Positions 55,629 to 64,000 of a stretch of 64,000 bases of DNA are shown one piece after another. The position numbers were made by a program, and so were the translations under genes. The notes below the pieces were generated by a model, which did not search any database, was not told the origin of the DNA, and saw only the letters and a list, made by a program, of their open reading frames with translations. Source of the DNA: Lachnospiraceae bacterium (GTDB taxonomy: Bacteria > Bacillota > Clostridia > Lachnospirales > Lachnospiraceae); NCBI GenBank assembly GCA_017540605.1, contig JAFYAS010000020.1, positions 1 to 64,000 of the forward strand, read 5' to 3'. The first letter of the stretch is position 1, and every line of letters starts with the position of its first letter.

Positions 55629-56951
55629 ATGGATCTGTTTGATTATGTAAGAGAAAAGAACAATAAGTCAGAGGCGCCTCTGGCAAAAAGACTCAGACCA
55701 ACCACCTTGGAAGAGGTGGTTGGTCAAAGTCATATTATCGGTAAGGATAAGCTTTTATACAGAGCTATTAAAGCCGACAAGCTGAGCTCCGTTATTTTTT
55801 ATGGTCCTCCCGGAACCGGCAAGACTACGCTTGCTATGGTCATAGCCAATACCACCAGCAGTGAGTTCAGACAGTTGAATGCCACCACGGCGGGCAAGAA
55901 AGATATGGAACAGGTAGTGTCAGAAGCCAAGGATATGCTTGGCATGTATCAGAAAAAGACTATACTTTTTATAGACGAGATACACAGATTCAATAAAGCC
56001 CAACAGGATTATCTGCTCCCCTTTGTTGAGGATGGCACCATCACGCTGATAGGTGCTACTACGGAGAATCCGTTCTTTGAAGTAAATGGAGCTTTGATCT
56101 CTCGTTCCCATATTTTCAAGCTTGAGCCACTGACGAAGGAAGACATAGAGGTTCTCATCAAAAGAGCGGTATATGATAACGAGAAGGGACTTGGTTCATT
56201 TCATGCGGATATCACTGATGAGGCTTGTGAGTTTTTGGCTGATATGGCCGGAGGTGATGCGAGAAATGCACTAAATGCTGTGGAGATCGGCGTGTTGACC
56301 ACCGAGCCTTCTGATGACGGAAGGATACATATCACCTTAGAGGTGGCGGAAGAATGCATACAGAGAAGAGCCATTCGTTTTGATAAATCCGGTGATAACC
56401 ATTATGATACAATTTCTGCATTTATTAAAAGTATGAGAGGCTCTGATCCTCAGGCTGCAGTATATTATCTTGCCAAGATGCTTGATGCAGGAGAGAGTGT
56501 GACCTTTATAGCAAGAAGGATCATGATATGTGCTTCTGAGGATGTGGGGAATGCGGATCCTCAAGCACTCCAGGTAGCTGTTTCAGCGGCTCTTGCCGTT
56601 GAAAGGGTTGGCATGCCGGAGTCTCAGATCATTTTGGCACATGCGGCGATATATGTGGCGTCTGCTCCAAAAAGCAATTCCATAGTTAACGCCATATATG
56701 ATGCCATGAACGCCGTGAAGCATGAACCCCATGATCCGGTACCGATCTATCTTAGGGATGCCCATTATTCCGGAGCAAAAGAGTTCGGAGTAGAAGGTTA
56801 TAAATATGCCCACAGCTACCCGAACCATTATGTGGATCAACAATATCTTCCGGATAATATGGTTGGAAGAAGCTTCTATGTCCCCGGAGATTTAGGATAT
56901 GAAAAGCAGATAAAAGAGTATTTTGATTTGATACATGGCGGTAAAAAATAA
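55629..56951 (+). CDS. rarA: Replication-associated recombination protein RarA (MgsA)
   Basis: An AAA+ ATPase that acts at stalled replication forks. The 440-residue protein has Walker A GPPGTGKTTLA, Walker B LFIDEIHRFNKAQQD, sensor GATTENPFFEVNGALISRS and the C-terminal tetramerisation part (LRDAHYSGAKEFGVEGYKY). The start ATG at 55629 gives MDLFDYVREKN, a usual RarA N-terminus; an in-frame TTG lies six bases upstream. It overlaps the next small gene by one base (TAATG). Confidence 0.93.
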   Translation: MDLFDYVREKNNKSEAPLAKRLRPTTLEEVVGQSHIIGKDKLLYRAIKADKLSSVIFYGPPGTGKTTLAMVIANTTSSEFRQLNATTAGKKDMEQVVSEAKDMLGMYQKKTILFIDEIHRFNKAQQDYLLPFVEDGTITLIGATTENPFFEVNGALISRSHIFKLEPLTKEDIEVLIKRAVYDNEKGLGSFHADITDEACEFLADMAGGDARNALNAVEIGVLTTEPSDDGRIHITLEVAEECIQRRAIRFDKSGDNHYDTISAFIKSMRGSDPQAAVYYLAKMLDAGESVTFIARRIMICASEDVGNADPQALQVAVSAALAVERVGMPESQIILAHAAIYVASAPKSNSIVNAIYDAMNAVKHEPHDPVPIYLRDAHYSGAKEFGVEGYKYAHSYPNHYVDQQYLPDNMVGRSFYVPGDLGYEKQIKEYFDLIHGGKK

Positions 56952-57139
56952 TGAATATTTTTAAAAGAATCCTTGCAATGATAGGAGTGATCCTGATAGT
57001 TTTTTCTGTAGGTGCCTTTATCATAAGCGCATTTACAGGAAGCGAATTTGCATTTGCCTGGTATTATGTTGCATGGATAGTACCTGTTATGATCTGGGTT
57101 TTTGTCTGGATCTATAAGCTTTTTAAGAGGGATGAATGA
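56951..57139 (+). CDS. Small membrane protein, 62 aa
   Basis: Not recognised. Two hydrophobic segments (~5-27 and ~35-55) are joined by a short turn, ending in a basic YKLFKRDE tail. Its start overlaps the rarA stop by one base, so it is translationally coupled to rarA. Such small coupled membrane proteins are common downstream of rarA-type genes, but its role is unknown. Confidence 0.68.
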   Translation: MNIFKRILAMIGVILIVFSVGAFIISAFTGSEFAFAWYYVAWIVPVMIWVFVWIYKLFKRDE

Positions 57140-57181
57140 TTTTTTTGATCATGGTTTAAGTAGCATTTGGAGGATGGACAT

Positions 57182-58756
57182 TTGAAGATGACCAGAAAAA
57201 AGAACAAAAAACTTTTATTTCAGGTTATGGCATTGATCATTATTTTCTTTGTCATAATCATGTTCGCAGCTACAGCTTCTGTTTATTATGGTGGCAGAAA
57301 TGCTTATTTAGGTGCGAAGAATGAGATGATAGCAAGAGACTTAGAGCGCGTTTGCAGTTCATTGTCCGACTATCCGTCTTCAACCTTCTTTTTCGAATAT
57401 GCGAAAGACCACAGCAAAGAGATCAACGAGCCTATGTTTGAGAGTGAGACTGACAGAGTCTATGAATTCTATCTTCAAAATAACCTGTTTAATGTATCAA
57501 GAGATGATTTTTATAAGACGATGTCAAAAGCTCCAGATGATATGAAGCTTGGTGTAGCCAGGGATCATTATGGGCTATACAAATCTGTTCTGACACAGGA
57601 GATCGGACAATATGTTTACGGTGAGCTCTTTATCGTGGATGTAAGTGATGAATATCTCGGATTGATATATATGGGAGTTACTCCGAATGGCGCTGTCATT
57701 TCTTTAGGCTCAAAGATCGACTATACTGATGGCAAGCATCCTGCGATCGATCTGATCAGGAAAAACCAAAATGACGATGTCGTTTTTGAGATTGTTGAGA
57801 ATGTGGACAACGTTTCACATGCGTATATCGGCTATAAACCCATCATCATAGACGGAAAAATCGTGGCAGTCGTAGGTTGCAAATACAATTGGGAAGAATA
57901 CCATCAGACCCTGCTCGAGGACGTAAAGAAGAGTGCCGGTATAAATATCTTAGCTATCATATTCCTATGCGTAGTATTGTTATTGTTTTTAAAGATAATC
58001 TTTCTTAATCCTATTACAATGATACAAAGATCGGTCAGGGATTATAATGACAACAAGGATAGTGATGCCGTTATCGAAAGCTTTGGTAAGCTTAAATCGA
58101 GAAATGAGCTTGGTGTGCTGTCTGATGATATCGCTTCTTTGACTGTGGAGATGGACAATTATATCGATGGTATCAAGAATCTGTCTGTAGAGGTCATGGA
58201 AGCCCTGGCTCATACGATAGATGCCAAGGATAAGTATACCAATGGTCATTCTGTCCGTGTGGCGAAGTATTCAAAGATGATAGCAAAACGAATGGGAATG
58301 TCAGAGGAAGACCAGGAGAATATATACTATATGGGACTTCTTCATGATATTGGCAAGATAGGTGTCCCTAATGAGATAATCAACAAGACTTCCAGGCTGG
58401 ATGATGCTGAATATGAGATCATCAAAACTCATCCCGTCTTAGGTTCGGATATATTATCAGAGATAAAAAGCATGCCTGAGCTTGCTCTTGGTGCCCGTTG
58501 GCATCATGAGCGCTATGACGGAAAGGGTTATCCTGATAAGCTAAAAGGAGAGAATATTCCGTTCTTTGCAAGAATCATAGCAGTTGCCGACAGCTATGAT
58601 GCCATGACCAGTAACAGGAGTTACAGAAATTATCTTCCTCAGGATGTTGTCAGAGGGGAGATTGAGAAAAATCTTGGCACTCAGTTCGATCCCGAGGTTG
58701 GAAAAGTCATGATCGAGATCATAGATGAGGATAAGGATTATAGTCTTCATGAATAA
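57182..58756 (+). CDS. Membrane HD-GYP domain protein (c-di-GMP phosphodiesterase)
   Basis: Predicted to hydrolyse cyclic di-GMP. A first membrane segment (~14-36) is followed by an extracellular sensor of ~220 residues, a second membrane segment near 265-287, a HAMP-like linker, and a C-terminal HD-GYP domain. The metal-binding HD is at residues 388-389 (LLHDIGKIG), and HHERYDGKGYP near 441 completes the GYP motif. The start is uncertain: GGAGG (57169-57173) is 8 bases from a TTG at 57182 but 14 from the ATG at 57188. An in-frame TTG at 57167 overlaps that site. Confidence 0.88.
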   Translation: MKMTRKKNKKLLFQVMALIIIFFVIIMFAATASVYYGGRNAYLGAKNEMIARDLERVCSSLSDYPSSTFFFEYAKDHSKEINEPMFESETDRVYEFYLQNNLFNVSRDDFYKTMSKAPDDMKLGVARDHYGLYKSVLTQEIGQYVYGELFIVDVSDEYLGLIYMGVTPNGAVISLGSKIDYTDGKHPAIDLIRKNQNDDVVFEIVENVDNVSHAYIGYKPIIIDGKIVAVVGCKYNWEEYHQTLLEDVKKSAGINILAIIFLCVVLLLFLKIIFLNPITMIQRSVRDYNDNKDSDAVIESFGKLKSRNELGVLSDDIASLTVEMDNYIDGIKNLSVEVMEALAHTIDAKDKYTNGHSVRVAKYSKMIAKRMGMSEEDQENIYYMGLLHDIGKIGVPNEIINKTSRLDDAEYEIIKTHPVLGSDILSEIKSMPELALGARWHHERYDGKGYPDKLKGENIPFFARIIAVADSYDAMTSNRSYRNYLPQDVVRGEIEKNLGTQFDPEVGKVMIEIIDEDKDYSLHE

Positions 58757-58771
58757 GACAAGTATTTTTGC

Positions 58772-58800
58772 TTGACAAGGTATGAGCTGTTGTGTATAAT
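58772..58800 (+). promoter_or_regulatory. Consensus promoter of the ylxM-ffh-rpsP-trmD operon
   Basis: TTGACA and TATAAT are separated by exactly 17 bases, a perfect sigma-A match. Confidence 0.85.
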
Positions 58801-58802
58801 AA

Positions 58803-58837
58803 CACCCTGTGAGTAAGTATTTTTACTTTACAGGGTG
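58803..58837 (+). promoter_or_regulatory. Long palindrome between the promoter and ylxM start
   Basis: CACCCTGT (58803-58810) pairs with ACAGGGTG (58830-58837), with an inner AAGTA/TACTT pairing. It begins three bases after the -10 box and its right arm covers the ylxM ribosome-binding site (AGGGTGA). It may be an operator or, in RNA, a hairpin hiding the ribosome-binding site. Which of these is not decided by the sequence. Confidence 0.6.
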
Positions 58838-58843
58838 ATTTTT

Positions 58844-59200
58844 ATGGATGATATCCTAAAGAAAAGCCTGCTGTATGATTTTTACGGTGAGCTTTTAACA
58901 GAACATCAAAAGAGTATATATGAGGATGTTACACTCAATGATCTGTCGCTTACAGAGGTGGCGGACAATGAGGGGATTTCAAGACAGGGAGTCTATGATC
59001 TTATCAAGAGGATAGACAAGAAGCTTATGAATTATGAGAACAAGCTTCATCTGATCGAGAAATTTGAGATTGCAAGAGAGAATGTTTCGGAGATAAAGGA
59101 TATCACGGTCAAGGTTTTAGAGAGCGAGCAAGATGAAGAGACAACGAGGCGGATCATGATGATCGCAAGGCTCGCTGATGAGATATTGGATGAGTATTAA
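58844..59200 (+). CDS. ylxM: YlxM-type SRP-associated DNA-binding-like protein
   Basis: A 118-residue helix-turn-helix protein of the YlxM/p13 family, encoded before ffh in many Firmicutes and linked to the signal recognition particle. The helix-turn-helix pattern is ALTEVADNEGISRQGVYDLI-like at about residues 33-52. The start ATG is preferred over the GTG nine bases upstream, which overlaps the ribosome-binding site. The ffh gene starts 17 bases after the stop. Confidence 0.88.
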   Translation: MDDILKKSLLYDFYGELLTEHQKSIYEDVTLNDLSLTEVADNEGISRQGVYDLIKRIDKKLMNYENKLHLIEKFEIARENVSEIKDITVKVLESEQDEETTRRIMMIARLADEILDEY

Positions 59201-59217
59201 TTTAGAGGATTTACGAT

Positions 59218-60564
59218 ATGGCATTTGACAGCTTAACAGATAAATTACAGGGTGTCTTTAAGAAACTTCGCGGCAAGGGAACACTTACCGAGGATGATGT
59301 CAAGGAGGCTATGAAGGAGGTTAAACGTGCGCTTTTGGAGGCGGATGTTAACTTCAAGGTAGTTAAGCAGTTCATCAAATCTGTCAGTGACAGGGCCGTG
59401 GGTGAAGAGGTCCTAAAGGGCTTAAATCCCGGACACATGGTCATCAAGATAGTTAAGGAAGAGATGGATAAGCTTATGGGCTCCGAGGCGGTAGAGCTAA
59501 AGCTTTTGCCATCAAATGAGATCACCATCATCATGATGTGTGGACTTCAGGGTGCAGGTAAGACCACTACCGTAGCAAAGCTTGCAGGTAAGTATAAGCT
59601 TAAGGGCAAGTCATGCCTGCTTACTGCCTGTGATGTATATAGACCTGCTGCTATAAAGCAGTTGCAGGTGAATGGAGAAAAACAGGGAGTTCCCGTATTT
59701 ACAATGGGCGACAACAATTCCCCTGTTGATATAGCAAAGGCGGCTATAGAGCATGCCAAAAAGAACAAGATACAGATTGTATTTTTGGATACCGCAGGTC
59801 GTCTTCATGTAGATGAGGGCATGATGGAAGAGCTTCAAAAGATAAAGGAAGCTGTTCCCGTGACCTACACACTTTTGACTGTGGATTCCATGACAGGTCA
59901 GGATGCTGTCAATGTAGCCACAAGCTTCAATGATAAGGTCGGCATCGATGGTGTTGTTCTTACCAAGCTTGACGGTGATACCAGAGGTGGTGCGGCTCTT
60001 TCAATCAGAGCTGTGACCGGAAAGCCTATTTACTTTGTGGGTATGGGCGAGAAGCTTACCGATCTTGAGCAGTTCTATCCTGATCGTATGGCGAGCCGTA
60101 TCCTTGGTATGGGTGATGTTGAATCCCTTATCGAAAAGGCGGCGAATGCCATAGATGAAGAAAAAGCAAAGGGTATGGAGGAGAAGCTTAAAAAAGCAAG
60201 CTTTGATTTCAACGATTTCCTTGATTCCTTCGAGCAGATGGAGAAGATGGGCGGCATACAGGATATGCTTTCCATGCTTCCCGGAGTAAGTGGCAAGGTC
60301 AAGGATGTTGATATAGATGAGAAGGCACTTAACAGACAGAAGGCCATTATCCAATCTATGACAGCAGAAGAGAGAGCCAATCCTGACATTTTGAATCCTT
60401 CGAGAAAGAACAGGATAGCAAAGGGAGCTGGAGTTCCCATAGCGGATGTCAATCGTTTAGTGAAGCAGTTTGAACAGTCAAAGAAGATGATGAAGCAGTT
60501 CTCCGGTATGTTTGGGGGTAAGAAGGGAAAGCGTGGAGGATTTAAGCTTCCCTTCGGTTTTTAG
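59218..60564 (+). CDS. ffh: Signal recognition particle protein Ffh (SRP54)
   Basis: GTPase of the signal recognition particle; targets nascent membrane and secreted proteins. The 448-residue protein has the N domain, the G domain with GLQGAGKTTTVAKLA, DTAGRLHVD, TKLDGD, and the closing GMG near 290, and a Met-rich M domain (MEKMGGIQDMLSMLPG, MMKQFSGMFGG). Start ATG follows AGAGGA. It sits in the usual ylxM-ffh-rpsP order. Confidence 0.97.
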   Translation: MAFDSLTDKLQGVFKKLRGKGTLTEDDVKEAMKEVKRALLEADVNFKVVKQFIKSVSDRAVGEEVLKGLNPGHMVIKIVKEEMDKLMGSEAVELKLLPSNEITIIMMCGLQGAGKTTTVAKLAGKYKLKGKSCLLTACDVYRPAAIKQLQVNGEKQGVPVFTMGDNNSPVDIAKAAIEHAKKNKIQIVFLDTAGRLHVDEGMMEELQKIKEAVPVTYTLLTVDSMTGQDAVNVATSFNDKVGIDGVVLTKLDGDTRGGAALSIRAVTGKPIYFVGMGEKLTDLEQFYPDRMASRILGMGDVESLIEKAANAIDEEKAKGMEEKLKKASFDFNDFLDSFEQMEKMGGIQDMLSMLPGVSGKVKDVDIDEKALNRQKAIIQSMTAEERANPDILNPSRKNRIAKGAGVPIADVNRLVKQFEQSKKMMKQFSGMFGGKKGKRGGFKLPFGF

Positions 60565-60625
60565 GTAATTACGGAGAGATCCGTATATATACATTTTCAA
60601 GATATTTTTAAGGAGGTGAAATGAA

Positions 60626-60871
60626 ATGGCAGTAAAGATGAGATTAAAGAGAATGGGTTACAAGAAGCACCCTATTTATAGAGTTGTTGTTGCTGATGCA
60701 AGATCTCCCAGAGATGGTAGATTTATTGATGAAGTTGGAACCTATGATCCCAATCACGATCCCAGCGTGATCAAGTTCGACGAGGAGGCTACAAAGAAGT
60801 GGCTTGCAAACGGAGTTCAGCCCACCGAGACTGTTGCTAAGCTTTTAAAGCAGGCAGGTATCGAGAAGTAA
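60626..60871 (+). CDS. rpsP: 30S ribosomal protein S16
   Basis: An 81-residue ribosomal protein of the small subunit. The N-terminus [20 protein letters not shown] and [11 protein letters not shown] are the family signature. Start ATG follows a very strong site (AAGGAGGTGA). The khpA gene starts 16 bases after its stop. Confidence 0.98.
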   Translation: MAVKMRLKRMGYKKHPIYRVVVADARSPRDGRFIDEVGTYDPNHDPSVIKFDEEATKKWLANGVQPTETVAKLLKQAGIEK

Positions 60872-60887
60872 TTAGGGAGGTAATTAT

Positions 60888-61115
60888 ATGAAAGAGCTCG
60901 TAGAAATTATCGCAAAATCCCTGGTTGATCATCCCGAGGACGTAGTTGTAAAAGAGACCGATGAGGATGGTGTACTTACTCTTTCTTTGACCGTAGCCCC
61001 TGATGATATGGGCAAGGTTATCGGCAAGCAGGGCAGGATAGCAAAGTCTATTCGTACTGTTGTAAAGGCTGCCGCTTCAAAGGGTGACAAAAAGGTAATT
61101 GTGGACATACTGTAA
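60888..61115 (+). CDS. khpA: KH-domain RNA-binding protein KhpA (YlqC)
   Basis: A 75-residue small RNA-binding protein. The KH motif GKVIGKQGRIAKSIRTVVKA is intact, with GKQG as the GxxG loop. It lies in the classic rpsP-ylqC-rimM-trmD order, with AGGGAGGT as ribosome-binding site. A hairpin follows its stop. Confidence 0.93.
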   Translation: MKELVEIIAKSLVDHPEDVVVKETDEDGVLTLSLTVAPDDMGKVIGKQGRIAKSIRTVVKAAASKGDKKVIVDIL

Positions 61116-61144
61116 TAGAATCATATGTCATTTTTACAATCTTG

Positions 61145-61174
61145 CGGGGAAGCATAAGCTTCCCCGATTTGATT
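61145..61174 (+). terminator. Hairpin between khpA and rimM
   Basis: CGGGGAAGC, loop ATAA, GCTTCCCCG, then ATTTGATT. The stem is strong but the T run is weak, so it may only reduce expression of rimM-trmD-ispH. Confidence 0.62.
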
Positions 61175-61195
61175 ATCAGGAAATAAGGAGAGTTA

Positions 61196-61708
61196 ATGAA
61201 AGAAGATTTGCTTAAGGTTGGTGTCATCACCTCACCCCACGGAGTACATGGGGAGGTAAAGGTATTTCCTACCACAGATGATGTAAAGAGATTTAAAAAG
61301 CTTAAAAAGTGTTATTTAGATATAAAGGGTGAGCTTAAAGAAACAAAGGTTGTTTCATTCAAGTTTTTAAAGAATATGGCTATTCTTAAGTTTGAAGGCT
61401 TTGAGAACAGAGATATGGTTGAAGGACTTCGTCAGATTGATATTATGATAGATAGAGCCGATGCTGTGCCTCTTTTGGAGGATGAGTTCTTTATAACAGA
61501 TGTGATCGAATCGGAAGTATTTGATGAAGAAGATAATAAGCTCGGAGTCATAACAGAGGTTTTGACCTCAGCTGCCAATGATGTTTTTGTGGTAAAGAAG
61601 TCGGATGGCAGGGAGCTTTTGATACCTGTGATAAAGCAGTGTATCGTAAATATAGATAATGACGTAAAGAGGGTGACTGTACATCTTCTTGACGGAATGG
61701 ATGAATGA
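61196..61708 (+). CDS. rimM: Ribosome maturation factor RimM
   Basis: A 170-residue assembly factor of the 30S subunit that binds S19. It starts with [19 protein letters not shown], the typical RimM N-terminus, and carries a C-terminal PRC-barrel part ([18 protein letters not shown]). Start ATG follows AAGGAGAG. Its stop overlaps or abuts the trmD start. Confidence 0.95.
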   Translation: MKEDLLKVGVITSPHGVHGEVKVFPTTDDVKRFKKLKKCYLDIKGELKETKVVSFKFLKNMAILKFEGFENRDMVEGLRQIDIMIDRADAVPLLEDEFFITDVIESEVFDEEDNKLGVITEVLTSAANDVFVVKKSDGRELLIPVIKQCIVNIDNDVKRVTVHLLDGMDE

Positions 61709-61710
61709 TT

Positions 61711-62394
61711 ATGAAATTTACCATATTGACGCTTTTTCCGGAAATGATAGAGAACACAATGTCTGAGAGCATTACGGGAAGAGCAATAAAAAATGGATTG
61801 GTTGAGCTTAATGCCGTAAATATCCGCGACTATTCGGGCAATAAGCATGGACAGGTGGACGATTATCCGTATGGCGGCGGCGCAGGCATGGTGATGCAGC
61901 CGGGACCTATATATAGAGCTTATATGGCAGTGACTGAAGGTAAAGAAAAGAAACCTCGTGTGATATATATGACTCCTCAGGGTCGTACCTTTAACCAGGG
62001 TATTGCAAAAGAGTTGGCAAGAGAAGATGAACTTATACTTTTATGCGGCCATTACGAGGGTGTTGATGAGAGAGTTATCGAGATGATAGTTACCGATGAG
62101 CTTTCTATAGGTGATTATGTACTGACTGGCGGCGAGCTTCCGGCTATGGTGGTGATGGATACCATTTCAAGACTTGTGCCGGGAGTCCTTCACAATGATA
62201 CCTCGGCATCAGAGGAAAGCTTTTCAAACAATTTATTGGAATATCCTCAATATACCAGACCTGAGGAATTTATGGGAAAGAAGGTGCCTGATGTATTGCT
62301 TTCAGGTCATCATGCTAATATTGAAAAATGGAGAAAAGAGCAGTCGATTGAACGTACCAGATTAAAACGACCTGATCTGCTTAATGAGGGTTGA
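61711..62394 (+). CDS. trmD: tRNA (guanine-37-N1)-methyltransferase TrmD
   Basis: Methylates G37 of tRNAs with AdoMet, a knotted SPOUT enzyme. The product of 227 residues starts [14 protein letters not shown] and has [29 protein letters not shown] and [15 protein letters not shown], the signature loops around the knot. The start is set at 61711; an in-frame ATG at 61705 overlaps the rimM stop (ATGA) and is also possible. The next gene starts three bases after its stop. Confidence 0.96.
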   Translation: MKFTILTLFPEMIENTMSESITGRAIKNGLVELNAVNIRDYSGNKHGQVDDYPYGGGAGMVMQPGPIYRAYMAVTEGKEKKPRVIYMTPQGRTFNQGIAKELAREDELILLCGHYEGVDERVIEMIVTDELSIGDYVLTGGELPAMVVMDTISRLVPGVLHNDTSASEESFSNNLLEYPQYTRPEEFMGKKVPDVLLSGHHANIEKWRKEQSIERTRLKRPDLLNEG

Positions 62395-62397
62395 GAT

Positions 62398-64000
62398 ATG
62401 GAGATAACAGTTGCTAAAACAGCAGGCTTTTGCTTTGGTGTAAAAAGAGCCGTTGATATGGTGTATGAACAGGCTGATAAGGGAAAGGTTTATACCTATG
62501 GTCCTATCATTCACAATGAAGAGGTTATTGAGGATCTGAAAAAACACGGGGTAGAGGTCATTGAAACCATAGATGATATAAACGGACTTTCAGAGGGTAG
62601 TGTTGTGATCCGTTCTCACGGTGTGGGAAAGGATGTTTATGATGCTATAGAAAACAAAGGCTTGACTCTTGTTGATGCTACCTGTCCCTTTGTAAAAAAG
62701 ATACATGATATTGTTTATGATGAGAGCAACAAGGGTAAAGTTGTCTTGATCATTGGAAGTAAAAATCATGCCGAGGTTGAAGGAATAAAGGGCTGGTGTG
62801 TACAAGAGCCAATCATCATTGAATCAGAGGAAGAGGCATATAATATCAATCTGCCGGAGGGCTCTGATATAAGTGTTGTTTCCCAAACAACATTTAATGA
62901 AAACAAATTCAAACATTTACTTGAAATTTTGAAACAAAAAGGGTATAATCTAAATGTTTATAATACTATTTGCAATGCTACACACGTAAGGCAGGAGGAA
63001 GCAAGCAGTTTAGCGGCTTCTGTTGATCATATGATAGTGATCGGAGGGAAGCATTCCTCCAACACCCAAAAGCTTTACGATATTTGCAAAGGTAAATGTG
63101 GGAATACTTACTATATACAGACACTCGTTGATTTGGATTTGACAGCTTTTGAATCCGCAGTCAGGGTAGGTATTACAGCAGGGGCATCTACCCCGAACTA
63201 TATTATTAAGGAGGTTCTTAAAGCAATGTCAGAAGAGAAGAACGAATTTGAACAATTATTAAGTGAGGAGAAACCGGTTACAGTTCACAACGGTCAGGTT
63301 GTTGAAGGTACTGTTATCTCAGTAAAGGAAGATGAGATAGTACTCAATATCGGTTACAAGGCAGATGGTATCATTACCAGAGCCGAGTACAGCAATGTAC
63401 CCAGTGTAGATCTCACCGAGGCGGTGAAGGTTGGCGATACTATGAGTGCCAAGGTCATCAAGGTAAACGATGGCGAGGGTCAGGTGCTTCTTTCATACAA
63501 GAGAGTAGCTGCTGAGAAGGCTAATGAGAGACTTGAGGAAGCATTCAACAATCAGGAAGTTTTGAAGGCTAAGGTTACTCAGGTAGTTGACGGCGGTATC
63601 AGCGTTACTGTTGGAGAGGGAAGAGTATTTATTCCTGCAAGTCTTGTATCAGACACATACGAGCGTGATCTTAAGAAGTATATGGATCAGGAGGTTGAGT
63701 TCATCATTAGTGAGTTCAATCCCAAGAAACGTCGTATCATAGGTAACAGAAAGCAGATCTTAGTAGAGAGAAAGGCAGAGGCTGCAAAGGCTCTGTTTGA
63801 TAGAATAAGCGTAGGCGATACCGTTACAGGTAAGGTTAAGAATATCACAGATTTTGGTGCATTCATCGATCTTGGTGGTGCTGACGGACTTCTTCATATC
63901 TCAGAGATGAGCTGGGGAAGAGTTGAGAATCCCAAGAAGGTATTCAAGGTAGATGATGAGGTTACAGCATTTATCAAGGATATCAACGGTAGCAAGATCG
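62398..64000 (+). CDS. ispH: IspH / ribosomal protein S1 fusion (partial, runs off the window)
   Basis: A fused protein with two parts. Residues 1 to ~280 are 4-hydroxy-3-methylbut-2-enyl diphosphate reductase, the last enzyme of the MEP isoprenoid pathway. Iron-sulfur Cys residues are in TAGFCFGVKRAV, ATCPFVKK and NTICNATHVRQ, with RSHGVG and GITAGASTP as active-site loops. From ~295 on come S1 RNA-binding repeats (GQVVEGTVISVKEDEIVLNI, and later VGDTVTGKVKNITDFGAFID). The reading frame is open across the junction, so it is a true fusion, as known in Clostridia. Start ATG follows GAGGGTTG. The 3' end lies outside the window; 534 codons are visible. Confidence 0.95.
   Translation, partial: MEITVAKTAGFCFGVKRAVDMVYEQADKGKVYTYGPIIHNEEVIEDLKKHGVEVIETIDDINGLSEGSVVIRSHGVGKDVYDAIENKGLTLVDATCPFVKKIHDIVYDESNKGKVVLIIGSKNHAEVEGIKGWCVQEPIIIESEEEAYNINLPEGSDISVVSQTTFNENKFKHLLEILKQKGYNLNVYNTICNATHVRQEEASSLAASVDHMIVIGGKHSSNTQKLYDICKGKCGNTYYIQTLVDLDLTAFESAVRVGITAGASTPNYIIKEVLKAMSEEKNEFEQLLSEEKPVTVHNGQVVEGTVISVKEDEIVLNIGYKADGIITRAEYSNVPSVDLTEAVKVGDTMSAKVIKVNDGEGQVLLSYKRVAAEKANERLEEAFNNQEVLKAKVTQVVDGGISVTVGEGRVFIPASLVSDTYERDLKKYMDQEVEFIISEFNPKKRRIIGNRKQILVERKAEAAKALFDRISVGDTVTGKVKNITDFGAFIDLGGADGLLHISEMSWGRVENPKKVFKVDDEVTAFIKDINGSKI

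Overview
The window is a continuous chromosomal stretch of a low- to medium-GC Gram-positive anaerobe, most likely a member of the Lachnospiraceae (Butyrivibrio/Roseburia-like). Pointers are the IspH-ribosomal protein S1 fusion, an NfnAB-type pair, DUF5688- and DUF6142-like proteins, a BspA-type leucine-rich surface protein and several c-di-GMP proteins. All supported genes lie on the + strand. The genus is inference; no marker gene is complete enough to fix it.

Region 1 (1-21,065). The 3' end of a 23S rRNA is followed by two related RNA hairpins with compensatory changes, then a terminator. Next come four giant genes (1754, 1358, 1917 and 1640 codons) that match no family I can name over their full length. 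They appear to be mosaics. Gene B carries a PI3/4-kinase/HipA-like kinase core. Gene C carries a papain/C39-like cysteine protease core. C and D share a ~230-residue module, and all four seem to share a C-terminal helical module. A, C and D are preceded by the same two-repeat promoter element at identical spacing to a -10 box. None has a signal peptide or membrane segment. This is the best candidate in the window for an undescribed system. A small membrane protein, a decayed copy of part of it, and a PepSY-like gene remnant lie next to or inside the locus.

Region 2 (22,145-43,682). A secreted, internally duplicated surface protein (beta-helix, MBG/Ig-like, BspA LRR) is followed by a PAS-GGDEF diguanylate cyclase, a HAD phosphatase, NfnAB, a block of hairpins, an ABC exporter pair, a LacI-sensor/EAL/beta-helix fusion, an RND exporter with a coiled-coil insertion, and an HtrA protease.

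Region 3 (43,926-58,756). This part is mainly housekeeping: guaB, a VanZ-like protein, a DUF6142-like protein, an M29 aminopeptidase, queH, a DUF4037 protein, aspS, hisC, a DUF5688 protein, a TetR regulator, a lone receiver domain, rarA, and a membrane HD-GYP protein.

Region 4 (58,772-64,000). A translation/secretion operon runs ylxM-ffh-rpsP-khpA-rimM-trmD-ispH/rpsA, starting at a consensus promoter that overlaps a long palindrome. The last gene runs off the window.

Genes for c-di-GMP synthesis (GGDEF) and breakdown (EAL, HD-GYP) all occur, each with intact motifs. No tRNA, CRISPR array, insertion sequence or phage gene was recognised.
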